From: Armatimonadota bacterium
Lineage (GTDB): Bacteria; Sysuimicrobiota; Sysuimicrobiia; Sysuimicrobiales; Humicultoraceae
Length of the DNA stretch: 64,000 nucleotides
Reading direction: 5' to 3'
NCBI GenBank assembly: GCA_031459855.1
Contig: JAVKHP010000001.1
Coordinates: 165,960 to 229,959, forward strand
The position numbers and the translations under genes are program-made. The notes under the pieces were generated by a model. That model worked only from the letters and a program-made list of their open reading frames with translations. It had not been told where the DNA came from and did not search any database. This document shows, one piece after another, positions 26,711 through 34,808 of the stretch. Numbering within the stretch: position 1 is the first letter of the stretch; every line of letters begins with the position of its first letter.

Positions 26711-26812
26711 TCAGTACACGCAGCAGCTCATGCGTGAGATGTCCCGCCGGAACGCCTGCGCCGCGAGCTTGATCCCCTCACTCAGCGTCGGGAACACGTC
26801 AGCCCTGTTCAT
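26711..26812 (-). pseudogene. Remnant of mercuric reductase (C-terminal tail of MerA)
   Basis: A 33-residue open frame encodes [20 protein letters not shown] then [10 protein letters not shown] and a stop. MerA proteins end this way: a P-x-L-x-x-x-E-G-x-K-L-A-A-Q helix and a vicinal Cys-Cys that hands Hg(II) to the active site. The FAD and NADPH domains are missing, so this is a 3' fragment. Confidence 0.75.
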
Positions 26813-26856
26813 CTAGCGCAGTCTGTGCTCGTATAGCTCAGCCGTGCTCATGCAGG

Positions 26857-27087
26857 TCAGCTGGTGGCACGCGTGCTGACGTCGTCGGGCTCCGCCGGCG
26901 TGAATCCCTCCTCCTTGGTGTAGTGCACCACCCGACCCTGTTCGATGCGAATGATGAGGCGCCCGTACCGCATGCGTAGCGCCAGGGCCTGGAGATGTAC
27001 CAGGACGTCCACCGTAATGGGCTGGTCCACTCCCGCAGGCGACCAGCCCGGACGCGTCGCGTCCATGGACGACCGTGTTGCCGCCAT
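26857..27087 (-). CDS. Small protein, possibly DUF2292 (YezD)-like
   Basis: A 76-residue frame whose C-terminal half, VHLQALALRMRYGRLIIRIE then QGRVVHYTKEEGFTPAE, resembles the short DUF2292 family (I..I.YG...I.I..G.VV.I...E). No clear ribosome site is seen; a second ATG lies at 27063. It is beside the merA fragment, in a region of gene remnants, and may itself be a leftover. Function unknown. Confidence 0.4.
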   Translation of the reverse strand: MAATRSSMDATRPGWSPAGVDQPITVDVLVHLQALALRMRYGRLIIRIEQGRVVHYTKEEGFTPAEPDDVSTRATS

Positions 27088-27337
27088 ACACCACCCGCCT
27101 CGTCGCAGCCGCCACCGCGGTCGTCGTGCCTACGGCGTAGCCCGGCACCGCGTTGCAGGAAGTACGGTAAGAGGCGCCCGGGTGTCCGCACAACGGCCGC
27201 GCGTACTCACGGCGGCGGTACCGGTACGGACGTACCAAGCGCCGACCGGTGCGTGGCAGGCGTCGTGCCCATGTCCCTACGGGCCGCGCGTGTTTCCGTT
27301 GCGATGGTCCGCGGCGCAGGTGAGACGATCAGTCGGG

Positions 27338-27413
27338 TGGTGCCGGGGGACGGAATCGAACCGCCGACGCGCGGATCTTCAGTCCGCCGCTCTACCAACT
27401 GAGCTACCCCGGC
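27338..27413 (-). tRNA. tRNA-Phe (GAA), CCA encoded
   Basis: On the minus strand the 76-base sequence has a 7-bp acceptor stem GCCGGGG/CCCCGGC, D-arm AGCTCAGTTGGTAGAGC, anticodon loop CTGAAGA with anticodon GAA, T-arm GGTTCGATTCC and an encoded CCA. It flanks a stretch of gene fragments and could be an integration target, but no duplicate of its 3' end was noticed. Confidence 0.97.
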
Positions 27414-27457
27414 GTCTGCAAACGCTAGTCTAACAACGGAGCCTCGAATCGGTCAAC

Positions 27458-27496
27458 GACCCGGGGTAGTTGGGAAATGACTCGGGGCAGTTGGCG
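27458..27496. promoter_or_regulatory. Imperfect direct repeats upstream of the LuxR/STAND gene
   Basis: Two ~17-bp copies, GACCCGGGGTAGTTGGG and GACTCGGGGCAGTTGGC, lie exactly 21 bp apart (two helical turns) in the 267-bp gap between tRNA-Phe and the regulator gene. The rest of this gap (27414-27680) holds nothing else I can support. Helical phasing suggests a regulator site, but a chance local duplication is possible. Confidence 0.35.
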
Positions 27497-27680
27497 ATCT
27501 TCTCAACACGTCCAGCAGGTCCTCCCGCGTGCACCAGACCGGCAACCCGAATACGGCGCCACATCATCGCGCATCTCGCCCCGCCGAAGCAGGAGGCGGG
27601 GGCAGAGAGCGAGAACGGCACCCCCCAATCAGGCCGATAGGGCCAGATAGGCGCAGGCTGGAGGGAGTACCGCCCTGCAG

Positions 27681-30236
27681 GTGGATCTGCCGGCCACCGC
27701 CACCCCGCTCATCGGGCGCGAGACGGAACTGGCCGCTGTCAAGGCGGCGCTGCTGCGCGACGATGTGCGGCTGGTGACGCTCACCGGCGCCCCCGGGATC
27801 GGGAAGACGCGCCTGGCGGTGGAGGTGGCCTCCGCCGTAGCGGGGGCATTTGCCCACGGCGTGACTTTCGTGGACCTGGCCCCGCTTGGCGATCCCGCAC
27901 AGGTCAGCTGGGCCATTGCGCAGCGGCTGGGCATCCCCCTGCGCGCCAAGCCGCCCCCAGTGGAGGCGCTCGCCCAGGCGCTGCGGGACCGGCGGCTTCT
28001 GCTGCTCCTGGACAACTTCGAACACGTCGTGGAGGCGGCGCCTGAGGTGGCCGCCATGGTGGCGGCGACGCTACACCTCAAGGTGCTGGTCACCAGCCGC
28101 GAGCCGCTGCGCCTCAGCTGGGAGCATCAGATCGCCATCCCGCCCCTGCGGGTTCCCGACCTGAGCCGCCCGCTGGATCCGGCGGCGGTAGCGGCATCAC
28201 CTGCCGCCATGCTCTTCGTGGCCCGGGCTCAGGCGGTTGATAGCGCGTTCGCCCTGACCCCTACAAACGCGCGGGCCGTCGCCGAGATCTGCGTGGGTCT
28301 GGACGGCCTGCCCCTGGCACTGGAGCTGGCCGCCGCGCAGGTGAAGGCGCTCCCCCCGGAGGCGATCCGCGACCGCCTGGACCACCGGCTCACCCTGCTC
28401 CAACGGGCGGCCCGGGACCTGCCGGCCCGGCACCAGTCGCTGCGGGCGGCCGTGGGGTGGAGCTACTCCCGGCTGGAACCAGGTCATCAAGCGCTCTTCC
28501 GCCGCCTGGCCGTGTTCGTGGGCGGGTTTCCTCTGGAGGGAGCCGAGGCCGTGTGCGCGGACCTCGACGTGGACGTGCTCGACGGACTGGCCTCTCTGGT
28601 CGACAAGAGCCTGCTACAGCGGGACGAGCACCCCGAGGGCAACCCACGCTTTCGGATGCTGGAAACCTTCCGTGCATTCGCCCTGGAGCAGCTGGCGGCG
28701 AGCGGTGAAGCCGAGCTCGCCCGTCACCGCCATGCCGACTTCTACCTCGCCCTGGTGGAGCGGGCCGAACCCGCACTTACCGGGCCGCAGCAGGCTCAGT
28801 GGCTCGACCGGTTGGAACGCGACTATCCCAACATCCGTGCTGTGCTGGATCGAGCACGAGCAGGTGACGTGGACGCCGCCATCCTCCCACGGTTGGCCGC
28901 CGCAGCATGGCGCTTCTGGAACGTGCGCGGCTACTGGGTGGAAGGACGCGCTTGGACCGCGGCCGCCCTGCCCCTCGTCCCGGCGGAAGCCGTCGCCCTG
29001 CGCCTGCGGGTGCTGTACGGCGCGGCCGTGCTTGCCTGGCGCGTCCGTGAGCATGCCGCAGCGACTGCTCTGGCCGAGGACGCCGTCGCCCAGGCCAGGC
29101 ATCTGGGAGACAGCCAGACCCAGGCGCACGCCCTCCGCACACTGGCCCTGATCGCCAGGGACCGGCGTGAACTGGCGCGGGCGCGGGAGCTGGCTGCGCA
29201 GAGCCTGGCGCTCTTCGAAGAGCGGCAGGACAGGCAGGGGATGGCCACCGCGGCGCGGCTCCTGGGGCTGGTGTTCATCGAGGCGGATGACTTCCGGCAC
29301 GCAAGGAAACCATTTGAACGGAGTCTTGCCCTCTCCCGGGAACTCGGCGACGACCGCGGCGCGGCCTGGTCCACGTACGGCATAGCCGCCGTCGCGCTGG
29401 CCGAGGGCGACCTGGTCCAGGCCGCGGCCCTGGGAGAGGCGTGCCTGCGCGCGTTCGAGGCGCGGGCGGAACGGGACGGCGTGGCTCAGACCCTGGTCCA
29501 CCTGGGGCGCATCGCGCTGGCGCGCGGCAGCCACGAGGAGGCCGACCGACTCCTGACTCAGGCGCTGCACCTGCGCCGGCAGCTCGCAGATCCTGTCATG
29601 ATCGCGTCCTCCCAGCGGGAACTGGCCGTCATCGCCCAGGATGCGGGGGCCGACGGGCGGGCGGCCGCCCTCTACCGGGAATCCCTGGAGCTGTTAGAGC
29701 GGGCCGGCGACCGGCTGGGGGTCGCGCGCTGCCTGGAGGGGGTGGCGGTGCTGGCCGCAGAGAGCGGGCAGGCAGACCAGGCGGCCAGGCTCTTCGGCGC
29801 CGCCGATGCGCTGCTGGATCGGATTGGTGTTGGCAGGTGGCCCGGCTGGCATCCTGCGGAGGTGCGGCCCGAGCGTCTGGCACGCGCGCGTTCTAGTGCG
29901 GAGGACCGGCTTGGCTCCGAAGCCTTCCGGCGTGCGGTGGCCGCCGGGGCAAGGCTCTCCTTCAGCGTGGCGGTGGCCGAGGCCTTGGGGGTGCGCGCCG
30001 GCAAAGCCGCGCCGCAGGCCCGGCCGGCACGGGCTGGGTCGCTGACGCCGCGGGAACTGGAAGTCGCCGGCCTGGTGGCTTTAGGTCTGTCGAACCGCGA
30101 GATCGCCCGCCGACTGTTCATCAGCGAGAACACCGCGGCTACCCACGTCCAGCACATCCTGGGCAAACTGGAGTTCTCTTCTCGCGCGCAGATCGCCACC
30201 TGGGCCGTCGAGCAGGGCCTCAAGCCGCAGGCCTGA
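27681..30236 (+). CDS. STAND-type LuxR-family transcriptional regulator
   Basis: An 851-residue regulator. N-terminal NTPase (~1-320): Walker A TGAPGIGKTRLA (~35), Walker B LLLLLDNFEHV (~108), LVTSREPL and GLPLALELAAA. The middle (~380-750) is a helical-repeat (TPR-like) array with A-A-x-L periodicity. The C-terminal LuxR HTH (~790-851) is LTPRELEVAGLVALGLSNRE then IARRLFISENTAATHVQHIL. Such proteins bind an unknown ligand, hydrolyse ATP and activate transcription. The GTG start is chosen because the ORF begins there after GGAGGGAG 13 bases upstream. The operator-like inverted repeats at 30262, 31890 and 34256 are obvious target candidates. Confidence 0.9.
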   Translation: MDLPATATPLIGRETELAAVKAALLRDDVRLVTLTGAPGIGKTRLAVEVASAVAGAFAHGVTFVDLAPLGDPAQVSWAIAQRLGIPLRAKPPPVEALAQALRDRRLLLLLDNFEHVVEAAPEVAAMVAATLHLKVLVTSREPLRLSWEHQIAIPPLRVPDLSRPLDPAAVAASPAAMLFVARAQAVDSAFALTPTNARAVAEICVGLDGLPLALELAAAQVKALPPEAIRDRLDHRLTLLQRAARDLPARHQSLRAAVGWSYSRLEPGHQALFRRLAVFVGGFPLEGAEAVCADLDVDVLDGLASLVDKSLLQRDEHPEGNPRFRMLETFRAFALEQLAASGEAELARHRHADFYLALVERAEPALTGPQQAQWLDRLERDYPNIRAVLDRARAGDVDAAILPRLAAAAWRFWNVRGYWVEGRAWTAAALPLVPAEAVALRLRVLYGAAVLAWRVREHAAATALAEDAVAQARHLGDSQTQAHALRTLALIARDRRELARARELAAQSLALFEERQDRQGMATAARLLGLVFIEADDFRHARKPFERSLALSRELGDDRGAAWSTYGIAAVALAEGDLVQAAALGEACLRAFEARAERDGVAQTLVHLGRIALARGSHEEADRLLTQALHLRRQLADPVMIASSQRELAVIAQDAGADGRAAALYRESLELLERAGDRLGVARCLEGVAVLAAESGQADQAARLFGAADALLDRIGVGRWPGWHPAEVRPERLARARSSAEDRLGSEAFRRAVAAGARLSFSVAVAEALGVRAGKAAPQARPARAGSLTPRELEVAGLVALGLSNREIARRLFISENTAATHVQHILGKLEFSSRAQIATWAVEQGLKPQA

Positions 30237-30261
30237 CCGACGGCGGGCCGGCCTTCCCAAA

Positions 30262-30291
30262 ATCACCAACCTCTTACTGACTTGTGGTGAT
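30262..30291. promoter_or_regulatory. Operator-like inverted repeat, copy 1
   Basis: ATCACCA-N16-TGGTGAT, perfect 7-bp arms, 26 bp after the LuxR gene and upstream of the frameshifted secreted protein. Two related copies with the same 16-base spacer occur at 31890-31919 and 34256-34285 (ATCATTA-N16-TGGTGAC), each upstream of another gene of the region; the spacers share a TACTGA core. Confidence 0.6.
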
Positions 30292-30421
30292 GCCGTGCGT
30301 TCCCCTGGCCGTCAGACTCTTGGGGGACGGCTGGAATGCTTATGACAAGGTGGCACATGCAGACAGTGCACGGCGGACCAGAACACCGAACGTGCCCCAG
30401 AGGAGTGCGGGAGGTGGCATC

Positions 30422-30831
30422 GTGACACGGTCCCTGCTCCTCGCGGTGTCGATGGTGCTGGCGGCGCCGGGGAGGGCGCTCGCGGCCCCGACCGCTCCCG
30501 CCTCCCTCCTGGGGACGTGGGTGCAGGATGATGCAGGACCGGTTCTCACTCCCGACGGGTGTACCGGTTCAACCGCGACGGGACGTATGAGTTCCTCTTC
30601 ACGGTCCGGAACACCGGATCAACCGCACAGCGAGTGCTGGTTCAGGAACGCGGCCGCTACGCGCTGCGGGGGGATCTCCTGGTGATCACTCCGCAGCCCG
30701 GCCAGGCCCGGTGGCAGCCCGGGGTGGCCAGAGCGTTTCCCTGGCGGGTGGAACGACATCCCGGCGTGGGGGAACTCTGGTTGGTCCTGGTCCTCCCCGA
30801 CGGCATCCTGGACGTCTACTACCGCCCCTGA
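30422..30831 (+). pseudogene. Frameshifted small secreted protein
   Basis: A GTG at 30422 after GGGAGGTGG starts a signal peptide (MTRSLLLAVSMVLAAPGRAL) and LLGTWVQDD. The natural continuation, YRFNRDGTYEFLFTVRNTG to GILDVYYRP, is in another frame that opens after 30531 and ends at 30831. One frameshift between 30531 and 30560 joins them. The LxGTW...F..DGTY pattern suggests a small lipocalin-like or DUF secreted protein. Either a real lesion or a sequencing error would explain it. Confidence 0.6.
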
Positions 30832-31040
30832 TATGGCAGGGACCGGTCAAGCCCTGCCCGTTGCGTGCCGTTTCATGATCACCTCCGAGCCGGGCGGCGG
30901 ACCGACGCGGAAGGCCACGAGCGAAGAGGCATCGTCGACGGTTGATCATCCTGATGTACGCGGATCTGCGCCGCATGACTGTGAGCCGTCGGGAGCTGCC
31001 TCACTCTAGCCACGCGCGTTCGGGCCGAAGCCGTGAGCGC

Positions 31041-31172
31041 ATAGGGGGACGTCGAGGATTCTCCGTACCGCGGCCATCCTCGCTCGCGCCCTCTCGCGCC
31101 GATCTGTGCCCGGCTCATGTGATGCGTCTCCTTGTGGACGTCCAACCCCACGTACGTGCTATCCTTATCCAT
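31041..31172 (-). pseudogene. IS110-family transposase remnant (5' end)
   Basis: The minus strand from the ATG at 31172 encodes STYVGLDVHKETH, the typical N-terminus of IS110 DEDD transposases with the first catalytic Asp. Similarity stops after about 15 residues and no further transposase domains or ends are seen. It marks past mobile-element activity in this decaying region. Confidence 0.6.
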
Positions 31173-31276
31173 GGACCGGACCTCCTCGCATGTAGCTCTG
31201 CGCTGTGCGCAGGCGTGCTCACCGCGTAACCTACGACGCTGCGAGCCGAGAGTCCGGTCCCTGCCATAATGTCTAG

Positions 31277-31640
31277 CTGGTCGAGCCCGGCGACTACCTC
31301 GTGCGCCTCGTCGAGCCGCCCATCTCCACCGTGCTCGCCTTCGACACGAGCGGCAGCATGGGCGGCGCCATCCAGGACCTGAAGGCGGCGGCCACCGCCT
31401 ACGTGGACGCGATCCAGCCCCGGAGCAAGTGGCGCTCATCCGCTTCGGCGCTGACAGCCCGAACCGAGATCGTCGTCCTGACCGAGCGATTCACCAATGA
31501 CCGGGCCATGCTGCACACCACGCCTGCTGTGACGCCGACGAGGAGGTCGGTGAGCGCCTCCGGGGGCACGACCCGGCGAGCATCGCCCGAGTCATCTCCG
31601 CCTGTGCCGACCGTCGTCACGAAGGACCAGCGAGATTAGG
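31277..31640 (+). pseudogene. Von Willebrand factor A domain protein remnant
   Basis: The frame from 31277 reads LVEPGDYLVRLVEPPISTVL, AFDTSGSMGGAIQDLKAAAT and AYVDAIQP, with the MIDAS motif DTSGS. The expected next part, EQVALIRFGADS, is in another frame (about 31425-31460), and TEIVVLTERFTNDRAML returns to the first. At least two frameshifts and a missing 5' end make this a pseudogene. Confidence 0.7.
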
Positions 31641-31787
31641 AAGCCGGTCGGGGCGATCTAGCGGTAGCGCTGCAGGGCAAGAGAGCGCTCTCGACCTCCT
31701 CCGGGCGCGCCAAAGAGACGCCCTGGCTCAGGGGAGGAGGCCGCCTCGCCCCCGGCGGTGATGCGGGAGATCCGCGCCTTGCTGCCC

Positions 31788-31849
31788 CTGGCGTAACCGG
31801 CTTCCCCGGGGCGGCCGGCGGGCATCACCCCACGTGGATTGCGGGAGGC
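31788..31849. repeat. Intergenic repeat 2, copy A
   Basis: About 62 bp, starting at a CTGGCGTAA stop region, that match 34800-34861, where the same element joins the cupin stop to the DUF4242-like gene. Upstream of copy A the frame ends ...MREIRALLPLA-stop, possibly the 3' tail of a lost second cupin gene. It lies 7 bp before repeat 1 copy A. Confidence 0.7.
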
Positions 31850-31856
31850 GGGCGTG

Positions 31857-31971
31857 CCTGCCCGAAACGTCCGGTCGGCGCTGCTCAGAATCATTACCCG
31901 CGTACTGATTCCTGGTGACGCCGCCGGCGCCCGGCGGCCTTACCCTGTGGGAAAGGCATTCGCCCTCAGGG
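31857..31971. repeat. Intergenic repeat 1, copy A (regulatory region of the binding-protein gene)
   Basis: About 115 bp nearly identical to 34223-34337. It contains the operator-like inverted repeat (31890-31919), then a 7-8-bp GC hairpin with CGC loop (31920-31938) and ends in CGCCCTCAGGG, which supplies the ribosome site of the next gene. The two copies differ at scattered bases and a 1-bp gap. Confidence 0.8.
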
Positions 31972-31981
31972 GGTGGTGGCC

Positions 31982-33001
31982 GTGTTGACACGGCGGGAGA
32001 TCCTCCGCGGGTCCGCTGTGATCGCCGGGACGGTCGCGAGCGGGAGGTTCCTGGTGCCCTATCTGACTTCGCCGTTTGGCGTGCAGGCCGCGCCGGCCCC
32101 GCCACCCGAGACCAGCACCATCCGGCTCGGCTCGTTGCCCTGCGATCACCCTATCATGGCCTCCGAACCGTTCCTCCGGGAGGAAGGCTTCACCAATGTG
32201 GAGATTCTCGCCGGCGGCCAGCTGGCCAGCGGGCGGACCGACATCGAGGCAGGCTTCGGGGTCTGGAGCATCACATCGCTCCTGCAAGCCGGCCAGCGCC
32301 CGGTGGTGCTCGCTCCTTTGCACCCGGGCTGCATCGAGATCTGGGCGCAGCCGGGCATCCGGTCGCTGCAGGATCTGCGCGGCCGGAGGGTGGTAGTCAC
32401 GGCCAGGACGTTCGAGAACTTGGCCTACAGTGGCTTCGCCATCGTCCTCAAGCAGGCCGGTCTCGATCCGGCCGAGGTCAACTGGGTCATCCAGCCTGAC
32501 GCCAATCTTGTCGCCCTGTACCTCGCCGGACAGAACGACGCCGTCTGGAGCGCCTCGGTGGGCGCCGCCGCCCTGCGCCGGAACCCCGCCAACCCGGGTC
32601 ACGTCATTCACAACCAGCTCATGGACCGGCCCTGGTCCCTGACGGCCTGTTGTCTTCTGCTCGCCCGGCAGGAGTGGTACCGCGCGCACCCCGTCGCGGC
32701 AAAGCGAGCCGTACGGGCTATCCTCCGGGCGGCGGACGCCCAGACGGCGAGCCGGGCCGACGCCGTGAAGCGGGCGACCGACCGTGGCCTGTTCGGCGGC
32801 CCGGCCAACTTCGACAACGTCCTCTACACCGCCAGCATGGTACCGGCGAACTGGCGCGATCTCGACATGGAACGCAGCCTCCGCTTCTACGCCCGACTCG
32901 TGGCGGATGTGGGCCTGCTGACGGTCGGCGTGGACGAGGTCGTCCGCACCGTCGAGCCCCGGATCTTTGACGAGCTCCGTGCCGAGCTGCGGCCGCGCTA
33001 G
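31982..33001 (+). CDS. Tat-exported ABC substrate-binding protein (NMT1/SsuA-like)
   Basis: A 339-residue binding protein with a twin-arginine signal (LTRREILRGSAVIAGTVASG). The mature part has the pattern of nitrate/sulfonate/taurine-type binding proteins: IRLGSLPCDHPIMASEPFLR, GRTDIEAGFGVWSITSLLQA and DLRGRRVVVTARTFENLAYS. Several GTGs (31973, 31976, 31982) could start it; 31982 is chosen because AGGGGG lies 8 bases before. Its regulatory region is a repeat shared with the cupin gene. No permease or ATPase is adjacent, so it may be an orphan sensor or a transporter leftover. Confidence 0.8.
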   Translation: MLTRREILRGSAVIAGTVASGRFLVPYLTSPFGVQAAPAPPPETSTIRLGSLPCDHPIMASEPFLREEGFTNVEILAGGQLASGRTDIEAGFGVWSITSLLQAGQRPVVLAPLHPGCIEIWAQPGIRSLQDLRGRRVVVTARTFENLAYSGFAIVLKQAGLDPAEVNWVIQPDANLVALYLAGQNDAVWSASVGAAALRRNPANPGHVIHNQLMDRPWSLTACCLLLARQEWYRAHPVAAKRAVRAILRAADAQTASRADAVKRATDRGLFGGPANFDNVLYTASMVPANWRDLDMERSLRFYARLVADVGLLTVGVDEVVRTVEPRIFDELRAELRPR

Positions 33002-33022
33002 ACGCGGCTCCGCGTCGCGCAC

Positions 33023-33226
33023 GTGCTGGAGGTGGACGCCCGGGAACTGGTGGGGATGGACGGCGAGCAGCCGTGTGTGATCGACAACCCGACGGTGTGG
33101 GCGGGTGTCCCGCAGCTCCTGCGCCAGGCGCAGGCCGGACGGATTCGCTACCAGGACGTCTGGGGGTTCGAGGCCGGCGGGGCCAACAGCTTCATCGCGG
33201 AGTTCCGCTATGAATTACATGCATAA
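33023..33226 (+). CDS. Hypothetical 67-residue protein
   Basis: An open frame (MLEVDARELVGMDGEQPCVI then DNPTVWAGVPQLLRQAQAGR) in the same frame as, and directly after, the stop of the binding protein. Nothing recognisable. It could be a small gene or the separated C-terminal piece of a longer protein. No clear ribosome site. Confidence 0.35.
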   Translation: MLEVDARELVGMDGEQPCVIDNPTVWAGVPQLLRQAQAGRIRYQDVWGFEAGGANSFIAEFRYELHA

Positions 33227-33263
33227 GGAGGGCGCGATGAGAGTCGCAGGGTGAATTGTAACG

Positions 33264-34274
33264 GTGCTCGTCGCAGCCGCCACCGCCTGGATCGCGGTCC
33301 CGGCTCCGGGATCCACGCAGGACGTGCGATACGAGGTGTGGACGATCGATCAGGCCGATGCGGCCCGCGGCGGGGCGAAGCTGCACATCTACAATGGGCA
33401 GCAACTGGAAACCGGCGCGGCGCAGCCGGAGGTCGTCGATCTCAACGCGGCGGCGTCCGGCGTCGGCGACGGCCCGGGTGTGCGCCCGCACATGCTCGGG
33501 TTCACGGCCGATCACCGCCATGCGGTCATCGCCAACGTCGCCAGCGGTCACGTGTACGTCATGCGGGCGTCCGACCGGAAGATCACTGCCAGCATCGATG
33601 TCGGCGAGCAGGCGCACCACGCCGAGGTCTCGCCCGACGGTGCTTGGATCTTGGTCGCCAACCAGAACGGCAAGCGGTCTGCGCGCATCCGGGCTGACTT
33701 TGCCGCCGAGCGCTTCTCCTACAATCGCGCCGACGACCTGGACCTGGGCAGGCTGGAGGGCGCGGGGACGCCGGACAACGCGCCGATCTGCCCGGTGATC
33801 ACCGGCGGGAAGGCCTATGTGACGCTGCGCGGCGGCGGCCTCTACGTCGTCGACTACCGCAGCACGCCGATGCGCGTGCTGCGGTCGTACGCGCGCTCGG
33901 AGGTCGCGCCTACGGGCTGCGGCGGTGCCGTGGTCGGCTCGAAGGTGTACATCAACTCGGGGACGGCGGAGAGCTCCGACCTGTACGTGTTCGACGCCGC
34001 GTCCGACGCCCTCCGGAACAGCCTGCGGCTGTCCTGGACGGGAGAAGACGGGCACGGCATGGTCCTGGTGGGCACCTATCTGTGGATGGGCAACCGCGGC
34101 AGCGGCAACATCGTCACCATCAGCACGACAGTGGAGGCGCTGGCGGGATTCATCACCGACGTCGGGGCGGCGCCCGACATCATGGGGGTCTCGCCAAACG
34201 GCCGCTTTGTCTACGTGGCCTACCTGCCCGAGACGTCCGGTCGGCACCGCGCAGAATCATTACCCGCATACTGA
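33264..34274 (+). CDS. Secreted beta-propeller (YVTN-like) protein, probably damaged at both ends
   Basis: A 336-residue frame with repeated propeller strands: HMLGFTADHRHAVIANVASG, HHAEVSPDGAWILVANQNGK and PDIMGVSPNGRFVYVAYLPE. The best ribosome site (AAGGAGG) and an ATG lie upstream at 33237 in the same frame, but codon 6 is TGA; reading through would complete a signal peptide (IVTVLVAAATAWIAV). The last ~15 residues come from repeat 1 copy B, so the native C-terminus seems lost. Translation could restart at GTG 33264; otherwise this is a pseudogene. Confidence 0.6.
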   Translation: MLVAAATAWIAVPAPGSTQDVRYEVWTIDQADAARGGAKLHIYNGQQLETGAAQPEVVDLNAAASGVGDGPGVRPHMLGFTADHRHAVIANVASGHVYVMRASDRKITASIDVGEQAHHAEVSPDGAWILVANQNGKRSARIRADFAAERFSYNRADDLDLGRLEGAGTPDNAPICPVITGGKAYVTLRGGGLYVVDYRSTPMRVLRSYARSEVAPTGCGGAVVGSKVYINSGTAESSDLYVFDAASDALRNSLRLSWTGEDGHGMVLVGTYLWMGNRGSGNIVTISTTVEALAGFITDVGAAPDIMGVSPNGRFVYVAYLPETSGRHRAESLPAY

Positions 34275-34337
34275 CTCCTGGTGACGCCGCCGGCGCCCGG
34301 CGGGCCTTACCCTGCAGAGGAGAATTCGCCCTCAGGG
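34223..34337. repeat. Intergenic repeat 1, copy B (regulatory region of the cupin gene)
   Basis: Second copy of the ~115-bp element at 31857-31971, with the operator-like inverted repeat at 34256-34285 and the GC hairpin at 34287-34303. Its left part forms the 3' end of the propeller frame. The junction suggests that recombination between repeats or an insertion here truncated the propeller gene. Confidence 0.8.
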
Positions 34338-34349
34338 AGTGCATAGGCC

Positions 34350-34808
34350 ATGGCGACAGAGTCTATGTGGTTCCTGGACACACTGGTCTCTGTGCGGGTC
34401 GCCTGGGCGGAGAACACCGACCACATCTCGGTCCTGGAGCACCGGGCGCCCGCAGGAGACTCCCCGCCCCTGCACGTCCACCACACCGAGGACGAGGTCT
34501 TCTGCGTCCTGGAGGGGGCACTTCGCCTGCGGGTGGGCGGGGAGGACCGCACCGTCGGCCCCGGGCAGGTCCTGGTGGCGCCCAAGGGTGTGGCCCACAC
34601 CTACCGGGTCACCTCGCCGGAAGGCGCGCGGTGGCTCACCATCACCACGCAGCGCGACTTCGAGAACTTCGTGCGGGCCATGGCGCGGCCCGCCCTCCGT
34701 CCCGACCTGCCGCCTGTGTCCGGGCCTCCCACACCCGAGGCCGCGGCGGCGCTCGTGGAGACGGCACGCCGGTTCGGGATCGAGATCGTGGGGCCACCGC
34801 TGGCGTAG
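34350..34808 (+). CDS. Cupin-domain protein
   Basis: A 152-residue single-domain cupin. Motif 1 is PPLHVHHTEDEVFCVLEGAL (metal ligands HxH, E) and motif 2 GPGQVLVAPKGVAHTYRV (His), so the four metal ligands are present. Members are small dioxygenases, isomerases or sugar-binding proteins; function unknown. Preceded by AGGGAG from repeat 1 copy B, which also supplies its operator-like site. The last three codons form the start of repeat 2 copy B. Confidence 0.85.
   Translation: MATESMWFLDTLVSVRVAWAENTDHISVLEHRAPAGDSPPLHVHHTEDEVFCVLEGALRLRVGGEDRTVGPGQVLVAPKGVAHTYRVTSPEGARWLTITTQRDFENFVRAMARPALRPDLPPVSGPPTPEAAAALVETARRFGIEIVGPPLA

Noticed and set aside
31041-31172. A complete IS110 insertion sequence
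   Set aside because: Only about 15 residues of the transposase N-terminus are recognisable; no C-terminal Ser domain and no element ends were found.
33252-33254. TGA recoding to a sense codon in the propeller gene
   Set aside because: TGA is the regular stop of many intact genes in this window, including the ATGA/GTGA overlaps, and no selenocysteine-type context is evident.
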